64,000 nucleotides of DNA from Planctomycetota bacterium (GTDB taxonomy: Bacteria > Planctomycetota > UBA1135 > UBA2386), in contig JAJFFD010000045.1 of assembly GCA_021776805.1 (NCBI GenBank), positions 47,206-111,205 on the forward strand, written 5' to 3'. The position numbers and the translations under genes were made by a program. Each line of letters starts with the position of its first letter. The first letter of the stretch is position 1. The notes beneath the pieces were generated by a model, which was not told where the DNA came from, searched no databases, and was given only the letters and a program-made list of their open reading frames with translations. This document shows, one piece after another, positions 35,061 to 41,966 of this stretch.

Positions 35061-36050
35061 ATGACCAGCCAGCCCGCGAGCCAAGATCGGTCCCGACGCG
35101 GAAGTCGATTGCGAGACCTCAAGTCCGTGCCGGTGCTGCCTTCGCTGATCACTCTAGGGAACTTGTTCCTCGGATTCCTGGTGATGGCGAAGATCGCCGA
35201 TGCCATTAGTCTCAGCGATGCTCAAGTCATGAGTGATGCGGTTGTCTCAGTCTTTGAGATCGCCACTCTGCTCATCTTCCTGGCCATGGTCTTCGATGCC
35301 CTCGACGGCAAAGTGGCGCGCGCTACCGGACAGACTTCCCAATTCGGTGCGCAGCTCGACTCCATGGCTGACATGGTCACCTTCGGAGTCGCCCCCGCCT
35401 TCATGGCCAAGGTTCTGATCAACTTTCATGAGGGGGAGAGCGGTCTGCTCCCTGCCCATCCCAAGCTCTACTACGGGGCGGCTGCGATTTACGTGCTCTG
35501 TGCGGCCATGCGACTGGCTCGCTACAACGTAGAGACCGGCGGTTCGCAGAGCGATCACCGGGAGTTCAAGGGACTGCCGACACCTGGTGCTGCAGTAATG
35601 CTTTGTGCTGCGGTGACCTTTTTCTGCGGCTGGGAACTGCGTGACGGCAGCATGAAGATCAGCCGGCTACTCCTCCCCGAAGAGATGAGCGCTGCGATCG
35701 TCGTCGCAATGCCCGCTACCTTGGTTTGCTTGGGTTTGCTCATGGTCAGCCGCGTGCCCTACCCGCATGTCTTTCATGCGATGGTTGCCCGCAGACATTC
35801 CTTCCCATTCCTCGCCACTTTGGTTGTCATGCTGGGTTTGCTAGCGGTCGAGCCCCAGCTCGCGCTCTTCGCGCTTGCCCTTAGCTATGTGCTCTTTGGA
35901 ATTGCCCTGGGGACTTACCGCCTGGTGACGAAGGGGAGCATGGACCCGCCTGATGATCCGGGTGAAGTAGTGCAAGCTGAAGATGAGATCGCCGCGGCCA
36001 GCCGCAGCCCCTTTGCCGCGGAGTTCACCAAGGATCCAAAGCTCAATTGA
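35061..36050 (+). CDS. pssA: CDP-diacylglycerol-serine O-phosphatidyltransferase
   Basis: Makes phosphatidylserine, the precursor of phosphatidylethanolamine, in the inner membrane. The full CDP-alcohol phosphotransferase signature is present at residues 79-104: D-x2-D-G-x2-A-R-x8-G-x3-D-x3-D (FDALDGKVAR through DSMAD). It is preceded by SLITLGNLFLGFL, typical of PssA rather than PgsA. About eight membrane helices are visible, and a hydrophilic C-terminal tail of about 40 residues is extra. The following folK-panC start is only 3 nt past the stop, making this the first gene of the biosynthetic run. Phosphatidylcholine synthase is a less likely alternative. Confidence 0.9.
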   Translation: MTSQPASQDRSRRGSRLRDLKSVPVLPSLITLGNLFLGFLVMAKIADAISLSDAQVMSDAVVSVFEIATLLIFLAMVFDALDGKVARATGQTSQFGAQLDSMADMVTFGVAPAFMAKVLINFHEGESGLLPAHPKLYYGAAAIYVLCAAMRLARYNVETGGSQSDHREFKGLPTPGAAVMLCAAVTFFCGWELRDGSMKISRLLLPEEMSAAIVVAMPATLVCLGLLMVSRVPYPHVFHAMVARRHSFPFLATLVVMLGLLAVEPQLALFALALSYVLFGIALGTYRLVTKGSMDPPDDPGEVVQAEDEIAAASRSPFAAEFTKDPKLN

Positions 36051-36053
36051 GCC

Positions 36054-37367
36054 ATGGCGAACCAGGTGATTGCACACATCGGGCTTGGCGCCAACCTTGG
36101 CGATAGGGAAGCTTCGATCAGGACGGCGTTGGAGCGTCTGGGAGATACGCCGGGAGTCAGGATCGATGCGGTCTCGACCCTGCGCGAAACTGATCCGGTC
36201 GGCGGGCCGCCACAGCCGAAGTTTCTCAATGGCGCAGCGCGCCTCGAGACCTGCCTCGGGCCCGAGGCGCTTCTCGAGATCATGCACGTTCTCGAGGTCG
36301 AGGCCGGACGGGATCCGGAGGATCCGCCCAATCATCCGCGCATGCTGGATCTCGATCTGCTCACCTATGGCGACCTGCGGATAGAGAAGAAGGGGCTGCA
36401 ATTGCCGCATCCGCGTATGTGGGATCGGGCCTTTGTGCTCCAGCCCCTTGCAGAGATAGGTTGTCGCTTGCCTGATCGTGTCGACTCTTCTCAGATCGAG
36501 GAGATAAGCGAGCCGGCTCAGCTTGTGGCGAGAACAGCCAGTTGGCGTTCAGAGGGCTTGAAGATTGGCTTCGTTCCGACCATGGGTGCTTTGCACGAGG
36601 GGCATGCTTCCCTGATGCGTCTTGCTAGAAGAGACTGCGATAGACTGGTGGTCAGCATCTTCGTCAATCCGCTGCAGTTCGGTTCGGAGAAGGATCTGCA
36701 GACCTACCCGAATAGCCCCGAGGACGATCGGGCGATCCTCCGCCAGGAGGCGGTGGACCTTGTCTTTACGCCCTCGGTCGATGCTCTGTTTCCTTCTGGC
36801 TTCGCCAGCAAGATCTCTGTCGGGTCCGAGGCGGAAGGCATGGAAGCGGCGAGTCGTCCGGGGCACTTCTCCGGCGTTGCGACTGTAGTCGCTCGGCTTT
36901 GGCTTCTGGTCAATCCGCATTGTGCGTACTTTGGGCGGAAGGACGCCCAGCAGTTCGCCGTTCTGCGGCGTCTGCATGTGGACCTCGCCCTCTCCGGGGA
37001 GATTCTTGCTTGCCCGATCATTCGCGATGGGGATGGTCTCGCTCTGTCCAGCCGAAACCAGCACTTGCGGGGCGATGACCGTCAAGCTGCTACCGTGCTC
37101 TTCAAGGCTCTGAATCGCTGCCGTGAACTCTATCTTGCCGGCGAGAGGCGGAAGACTCAGCTGCTTACACCTGCTCTCGAGTTGCTCGCCGCCGAACCGC
37201 GCTGCCATCTCGACTACCTGGAGCTACGGGCAGCGGACAGCCTCGATGAGTTGGGCGAGGTAATCGAGATGCCGCCGCAGGCTCTACTGGCTGCGGTGAT
37301 CGGTGAAAGCTCCGCATCGGGGACCCGCCTGATCGACAATATGCTTCTCGCGGCGGAAGCGGGCTGA
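36054..37367 (+). CDS. folK-panC: Fused HPPK (FolK)-pantothenate synthetase (PanC)
   Basis: Two complete enzymes in one 437-residue frame. Residues 1-145: 6-hydroxymethyl-7,8-dihydropterin pyrophosphokinase of folate synthesis, with GLGANLGDRE, HPRMLDLDLLTYGD (Mg-binding Asp99 and Asp101) and LPHPRMWDRAFVLQPLAEI. Residues 150-437: pantoate-beta-alanine ligase of coenzyme A synthesis, with PTMGALHEGH (175-184), FVNPLQFG, RPGHFSGVATVV, FGRKDAQQ (293-300) and DGLALSSRN. No in-frame stop or frame change occurs at the junction (about 141-150), so the fusion is genuine. Both halves keep their catalytic motifs. It is coupled to ispE by a 1-nt overlap. Confidence 0.95.
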   Translation: MANQVIAHIGLGANLGDREASIRTALERLGDTPGVRIDAVSTLRETDPVGGPPQPKFLNGAARLETCLGPEALLEIMHVLEVEAGRDPEDPPNHPRMLDLDLLTYGDLRIEKKGLQLPHPRMWDRAFVLQPLAEIGCRLPDRVDSSQIEEISEPAQLVARTASWRSEGLKIGFVPTMGALHEGHASLMRLARRDCDRLVVSIFVNPLQFGSEKDLQTYPNSPEDDRAILRQEAVDLVFTPSVDALFPSGFASKISVGSEAEGMEAASRPGHFSGVATVVARLWLLVNPHCAYFGRKDAQQFAVLRRLHVDLALSGEILACPIIRDGDGLALSSRNQHLRGDDRQAATVLFKALNRCRELYLAGERRKTQLLTPALELLAAEPRCHLDYLELRAADSLDELGEVIEMPPQALLAAVIGESSASGTRLIDNMLLAAEAG

Positions 37368-38302
37368 TGATTCTGTCCCTTCCAGCGCCTGCGAAAATAA
37401 ATCTCGGTCTGCGCATCCTCGGCAAACGAGCTGATGGCTACCACGAGCTCGAGTCGGTTTTCCACAGCCTTGAGTTGAAAGATCTACTGTATGCCGAGTC
37501 GATCGATGACGGGCTGCAGTTAGAGATGCATGACCAGACCGGACTCGGGATGAAGGTGGTTCGCGGCGAAGACAACCTGGTGCTTCGGGCTGGTCGGATT
37601 TTCTGTGCGGCTCATGAGCCGGCAGGAGGCATGCGCTTCTACCTCGACAAACGTATTCCAGCTGGGGCAGGGCTGGGGGGAGGTAGTTCGGATGCAGCGG
37701 CGGCGCTGCTGCTCGCCAACGAACTTCACGGTGCACCGCTAGATGCGAACAAGCTCGCCGAACTTGCTCTCCACATCGGTTCGGATGTGCCATTCTTCCT
37801 CTCAGCCGGAACCCAGCTCGCCCGTGGCCGCGGCGAAGTCCTCGCGCCAATGGAGCATGTGCAAGGGCTGCACTTCTTGCTCATCTTTCCGCCTGTGGCC
37901 TGCTCTACCGGCGCGGTCTACAAAAACCATAAACCGAATTTGATCGCCGACTTGCCGTCATCTAGCATACGTTCAGGCGAGGGGGATTACCCGCTCGGGA
38001 GTGCTCTCGCCGGCGAGCTGGGTAACGATCTGGAAGCATCTGCCATGGATCTCTATCCGCAGCTCGCTTTGATCCGCCGAAGAGTTGCAACCATGGGTTT
38101 TCCTCGGGTGTGTATGTCAGGGAGTGGTTCCACCCTGTTTCTGACCTTCAACGCGCAGGAGTCTGCGCGCATTGCGGCGAAGACCCTCGAACCTCTGTCA
38201 ACCGATGGCGTGCAGCTATTGCTCACCAGGAGTGCAGGGGAGGCAAGCAACCGGCGGATCCCAGAGGCGGTGTCCGAGATACCGGGAGATCAGCAAGCGT
38301 GA
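37367..38302 (+). CDS. ispE: 4-diphosphocytidyl-2-C-methyl-D-erythritol kinase
   Basis: GHMP kinase of the non-mevalonate isoprenoid pathway. LPAPAKINLGLRILGKRADGYHELES is the family opening (Lys10 in the active site). The ATP loop is IPAGAGLGGGSSDAAAAL (about 97-114), GSDVPFFL carries the catalytic Asp, and the C-terminal MSGSGSTLFL glycine motif is present. At 311 residues it is slightly longer than usual because of a short tail. Its ATG shares one base with the panC stop. An ispE next to spoVG is a familiar arrangement in other bacteria, which supports both calls. Confidence 0.94.
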   Translation: MILSLPAPAKINLGLRILGKRADGYHELESVFHSLELKDLLYAESIDDGLQLEMHDQTGLGMKVVRGEDNLVLRAGRIFCAAHEPAGGMRFYLDKRIPAGAGLGGGSSDAAAALLLANELHGAPLDANKLAELALHIGSDVPFFLSAGTQLARGRGEVLAPMEHVQGLHFLLIFPPVACSTGAVYKNHKPNLIADLPSSSIRSGEGDYPLGSALAGELGNDLEASAMDLYPQLALIRRRVATMGFPRVCMSGSGSTLFLTFNAQESARIAAKTLEPLSTDGVQLLLTRSAGEASNRRIPEAVSEIPGDQQA

Positions 38303-38379
38303 GCTAGCACCAGGCATCGACACCTATGGAGACAACAGGCGTAGCAAGATGAGCAACTAGGGTGGCGACGGGGGGCAAA

Positions 38380-38907
38380 ATGAATATCACCGAGATCCGG
38401 GTCAAGTTGACCGGTGATCCGCGCAACAAGCTCAAGGCTTTTTGCAGCATCACCTTTGATGATGCTTTTGTGGTTCGTGACTTGAAGATTATCGATGGGG
38501 TGAAGGGTCCGTTCATCGCCATGCCCAGCCGCAAGCTGGCTGACCGATGTTCGCGATGCGGCAACAAGAATCACTTGCGGGCTCAGTTCTGCAATCAGTG
38601 TGGGGCGGAACTCGACCCTGATCGGGCGCAGCGAGATCTTCGGGGCCGTGCCCGACTGCATGCGGATCTTGCGCATCCGATCAACAGCACTTGTCGGATC
38701 GAGCTGCACAAGGCGGTTGTGGCCGCCTATGAGGAAGAGCTCGAGATGTCCAAGGAGGATGGCTACCAGGCGCCGAGCTTCGATGATTTTGACGAGCCCG
38801 AGGAATTCATCGACGATGCCTACATCCAGGACTTGCAGCAGCGGGGTTCCGTCCCCGGCGGTGCTCGCGAGGCTGGGGCCGGGGGCGGTTTGGAGCAAGG
38901 TGCCTGA
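38380..38907 (+). CDS. spoVG: SpoVG-family protein with inserted zinc ribbon
   Basis: SpoVG is a small RNA/DNA-binding regulator. From MNITEIRVKL the N-terminal half is typical (LKAFCSITFDDAFVVRDLKIIDG and GPFIAMPSRK). The expected D-AHPIN segment then comes only after an insertion of about 40 residues holding CSRCGNKNHLRAQFCNQCG (Cys57, 60, 71, 74), a zinc ribbon. ADLAHPINSTCRIELHKAV completes the domain, followed by an acidic tail (FDDFDEPEEFIDD). Start: the frame opens at GTG 38362, but the ATG at 38380 matches the family N-terminus. The insertion probably changes nucleic-acid binding. It follows ispE by 77 bp. Confidence 0.9.
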   Translation: MNITEIRVKLTGDPRNKLKAFCSITFDDAFVVRDLKIIDGVKGPFIAMPSRKLADRCSRCGNKNHLRAQFCNQCGAELDPDRAQRDLRGRARLHADLAHPINSTCRIELHKAVVAAYEEELEMSKEDGYQAPSFDDFDEPEEFIDDAYIQDLQQRGSVPGGAREAGAGGGLEQGA

Positions 38908-38969
38908 TCGGCGCGCTGCCTCGAGACATGCTGATGCATTGACCTGCCGCGCGGCGGATCCACCCTGGT

Positions 38970-38975
38970 TAGAAT
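38970..38975 (+). promoter_or_regulatory. -10 box upstream of the DUF2520 gene
   Basis: TAGAAT preceded by GGT, 7 nt before GTG 38983 and 10 nt before ATG 38986. A second promoter here would let the DUF2520-aroDE-aroK genes be expressed separately from pssA-spoVG. Confidence 0.4.
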
Positions 38976-38985
38976 CGATCAGGTG

Positions 38986-39879
38986 ATGTTTGGACCTGTT
39001 GCTTGTGTCGGAGCTGGCCGTCTTGGTCCTGCTCTTCTACGTCGATGGCATGATGCCGGGATCCCGGTCCTGGGCATTCTCGGCCGCGATGATGAGAAAA
39101 CCGATGCTGCCCTCCGTTTTTGTACCGTGGGTCGCAGACTGAGTTCCTATGGAGAACTGAGTGCAGCCGAGATCGTTCTCCTGGGAGTTGGCGATCAGGA
39201 TCTCGCCGGGCTCGCTGTCGACGCAGCCGCTGCCGGGGCAGTCAAACCGGGCAGCCTCTGGTTGCACTGCAGCGGAGTGCACGGTCTGGAAGTCTTGGCG
39301 CCTCTGGCGGAGAAGTCTGCACGCCTGGCGGCCATGCATCCCCTCTGCCCCGTACCGGATCGGGAGATTGGCTATCGGAGCCTTGCGGGCAAGGCCGCTC
39401 TCATTGAGTCCGCTGCTGCGGATCGTGCTTGCCTGCAGGAGTTGGCAGAGTCTTGCGGTCTCCTGCCGGTGCATCTTGATCGGCCGATCGATCGGGCTCT
39501 CTACCACGCCGCCTGTTCCCTCGCCGCCAATGGACTCACGAGCCTCGTAGATCTCTCCACTGGGATGTTCCGTTCAATCTCGGGCCTGGAGCCCGAGCAG
39601 ATCGAACCTATGCTTTCCGGTCTCATGGCCGGCTCACTTCAAGCATGCAGCGAAGTTGGATCGAGCGCGGCCCTTTCGGGCCCAGTAGCCCGTGGTGATC
39701 ATCGAGTTCTCGCTGAACACCTCGCAGCTCTTGAAATAGGGACCGGGAGCGAGGTCTATCGCTCACTCATGCTGCATGCCCTAAAGATGGCTCTTGTTGC
39801 CGGACAAGTGAATCAGAGCCAGGCAAGTGCGATTGAGGAGACCCTGCGCGGGCATGGCGAGGCTGCCGCGGATGGCTGA
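38986..39879 (+). CDS. DUF2520-containing Rossmann-like protein
   Basis: An N-terminal NAD(P)-binding Rossmann half (VACVGAGRLGPALLRRW, then ILLGVGDQDL and LWLHCSGVHG) is joined to the helical DUF2520 C-terminal half (ALYHAACSLAANGLTSLVDL through LSGPVARGDHRVLAEHLAAL). The fold resembles ketopantoate reductase and prephenate dehydrogenase. In other genomes such genes lie near panC/panD, and here it is 1.6 kb downstream of the folK-panC fusion, so a link with pantothenate metabolism is possible but unproved. The stop overlaps the aroDE start by 8 nt. GTG 38983 is an alternative start one codon earlier. Confidence 0.88.
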   Translation: MFGPVACVGAGRLGPALLRRWHDAGIPVLGILGRDDEKTDAALRFCTVGRRLSSYGELSAAEIVLLGVGDQDLAGLAVDAAAAGAVKPGSLWLHCSGVHGLEVLAPLAEKSARLAAMHPLCPVPDREIGYRSLAGKAALIESAAADRACLQELAESCGLLPVHLDRPIDRALYHAACSLAANGLTSLVDLSTGMFRSISGLEPEQIEPMLSGLMAGSLQACSEVGSSAALSGPVARGDHRVLAEHLAALEIGTGSEVYRSLMLHALKMALVAGQVNQSQASAIEETLRGHGEAAADG

Positions 39880-41353
39880 GATCATTGCCAGCATTTTTGC
39901 CTGTCATCCCCAACAAGCCGCCGACGATTGCCGTCGGGCAGCCATGGCCGGGGTGGATTGGCTCGAGCTGCGCCTCGACCGCTGGCCGATGGAGGAATCA
40001 CTCGCTCCAGTCATCGATTCCCAGCGGCTGCCCGTCTTGGTCAGTTGCCGGACACCACGGGACGGTGGCTTCTTCGAGGGCGAGCTGCGCGAGCGCATCG
40101 GCCTGCTCGAGCGAGCGCTCGAAGCTGGCGCCGAGGGCTTGGACCTCGAGGCTTGGGAAGATTGGTCGCCACCGCGAGAAGAGCTGCGCCTACTTATTCG
40201 CTCCTATCACAACTTTTCGCGGGTGCCGGAGGACCTGCCAGCCATTCGAGACCAGCTTCTCGAGCGCGGCGCGCACATGGCGAAGGTGGTGGGCATGGCC
40301 CATGAGCTCGCCCAGGCGGCTCCAATCCTCGAATTGATGGCCAGCACGGATCAGGCGGAGGCACCCACCATGGCATTCGCCATGGGACCCTCTGCAGCGT
40401 CAACTCGAATTCTGAGCGCGGCCCTCGGTGCGCCCATGATCTACGCGAGCCTCGATGATGCTGCGGAGACCGCACCTGGTCAGATGCCAATCTCTGAGGT
40501 GCATGGTTTATATGCAGTCAATCGCCTTGGCTCGCAGACGGCGATCTTCGGGCTGCTTGGCAATCCTGCCAGGCACTCCCTGGGACCTTGGCTGCACAAC
40601 CGCGCCCTGCGTGCTGCTGGTCTCGATGCGGTCTATCTGCCCTTCGAAACCTCGCAGCCAAAAGATGTAATCGCCATGCTGCCCCGTCGGCGGCTGCGTG
40701 GTCTCTCGGTGACAGCGCCCTTCAAGGAGTCCCTGGCCACTCTCTGCCATCGACTCAGTGCGGAAGCAGCTGCGGCAGGTGCGGTCAACACCCTCACTTT
40801 TGAGGCCCACGGGCAGATGGTAGGTCACAACACGGATGTTGCTGGCGTGCGGGAGGCTCTCCTGCGTGCGGGTCTCAGCACTGATTCTGCCGGCGAAGTC
40901 GGCGTCGTACTCGGCAGCGGCGGCGCAGCCCGGGCCGCAGCGGTTGCCCTGGCCAGCCTCGGAATGGCAGTGACGGTCATGGCGCGCAGCCTGGACAAGG
41001 TACGCCGCTTTTGCAGGGAGCACGACTTCAGTCTGGCCTCCCTGCGCGCAGAAGTTCTCGAGGAGCTCCAGCCCAGGGCTTTGGTGAACGCGACCCCCGT
41101 GGGCAGCCTGGCGGATCCGGAGGCTGGGGAACGCCTCCTGCCCGAGGTCAAGCTGGCGAAGGGCTGCTATGTGCTGGATATGGTCTACCGGCCGGAGAGG
41201 ACTGCCCTCTTGGCGGCCGCCGAAGAACAGGATGCGATTCCCGTCTCCGGCATCGAGATGTTTCTTACCCAGGCGGCGGAGCAGCTCGCCCTGTTTTGCG
41301 GCGAGCGCCCGGACGAGGCGGAGCTACGCCGCTATCTGGCCGGCGTCCTGTGA
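39872..41353 (+). CDS. aroDE: Bifunctional 3-dehydroquinate dehydratase (type I)-shikimate dehydrogenase
   Basis: Steps 3 and 4 of the shikimate pathway in one 493-residue chain. AroD half (1-215): WLELRLDRW, SYHNFSR with catalytic His113, and AKVVGMAHE with Schiff-base Lys138. AroE half (222-493): FGLLGNPARHSLGPWLHN, GLSVTAPFKESL with catalytic Lys285, NTDVAGV with Asp322 and the NADP loop VVLGSGGAARAA. The longer frame from 39827 is out; the ATG at 39872 overlaps the previous stop and matches the AroD N-terminus. aroK follows 5 bp later. The same fusion is known from Chlamydia and plants. Confidence 0.95.
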   Translation: MAEIIASIFACHPQQAADDCRRAAMAGVDWLELRLDRWPMEESLAPVIDSQRLPVLVSCRTPRDGGFFEGELRERIGLLERALEAGAEGLDLEAWEDWSPPREELRLLIRSYHNFSRVPEDLPAIRDQLLERGAHMAKVVGMAHELAQAAPILELMASTDQAEAPTMAFAMGPSAASTRILSAALGAPMIYASLDDAAETAPGQMPISEVHGLYAVNRLGSQTAIFGLLGNPARHSLGPWLHNRALRAAGLDAVYLPFETSQPKDVIAMLPRRRLRGLSVTAPFKESLATLCHRLSAEAAAAGAVNTLTFEAHGQMVGHNTDVAGVREALLRAGLSTDSAGEVGVVLGSGGAARAAAVALASLGMAVTVMARSLDKVRRFCREHDFSLASLRAEVLEELQPRALVNATPVGSLADPEAGERLLPEVKLAKGCYVLDMVYRPERTALLAAAEEQDAIPVSGIEMFLTQAAEQLALFCGERPDEAELRRYLAGVL

Positions 41354-41358
41354 CTGCC

Positions 41359-41895
41359 ATGTCGGATTCTGCAAGTCCGAGGACCCGCATCGTCGCTCTC
41401 ATCGGCCTGCGCGCGGTGGGTAAGACCAGTCTTGGGCGGGTCCTGTCATCACGCCTCGGCTGGGACTTCCAGGACGGGGACGAATCGCTGGCCGCGGAGG
41501 TGGGCGAGGCAGCTGGCGACTTCCTTGCCCGGGTCGGGGAGGCGGAATTCCGCATCTTGGAGGAAAAGCACTCTCTGTCCATCTTGGGGAGGAGTGGCCC
41601 GCTGGTGTTCTCACTGGGCGGAGGGGCTACGGAATCCGCAGCGACTCAGGAGGCTCTTGGCCAAGCAGGGGTCTGGGTCGTGCACCTGACTGCTCCGGTC
41701 GATTGCCTCCTGGAAAGGCTCAGGGAATCCCCCCTGAAGCGCCCAGCGCTCACCGATGGGCCCCCGGAGAAGGAGGTTGAGCTGCTTTGGAAGCGGCGAT
41801 TGCCCACATACCGCCAACTGGCCGATTTCGAGCTGGAGACCTTCCCTGCAAATGTCGATGCATGTTGTGAGCAGATCATTGCTAAGATCCCCTGA
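41359..41895 (+). CDS. aroK: Shikimate kinase
   Basis: The next step after AroDE: ATP-dependent phosphorylation of shikimate. A P-loop, GLRAVGKTS, sits at residues 16-24. DFQDGDESL stands where the substrate-binding DxD is, FRILEE carries the substrate-binding Arg, LGGGATES is the glycine-rich shikimate loop, and RPALTD is the lid. At 178 residues it has the normal length. The start at 41359 is 5 nt after the aroDE stop; the much longer frame beginning at 41011 lies inside aroE and is spurious. Walker A reads RAVGKT rather than the common GxGKS/T variants, but the pattern is intact. Confidence 0.92.
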   Translation: MSDSASPRTRIVALIGLRAVGKTSLGRVLSSRLGWDFQDGDESLAAEVGEAAGDFLARVGEAEFRILEEKHSLSILGRSGPLVFSLGGGATESAATQEALGQAGVWVVHLTAPVDCLLERLRESPLKRPALTDGPPEKEVELLWKRRLPTYRQLADFELETFPANVDACCEQIIAKIP

Positions 41896-41966
41896 TCCGG
41901 GCCTTGGCAGCGCGCCCCTGCCGGTCCGGAAGGTGGGAGCGAGCTCCTGATGTTGCGGAGTCCTTC

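Noticed and set aside
41011..41358. Upstream extension of shikimate kinase by 116 codons
   Set aside because: That stretch is the aroE coding region in another frame; the ATG at 41359 follows the aroDE stop by 5 nt and gives a normal-length enzyme.
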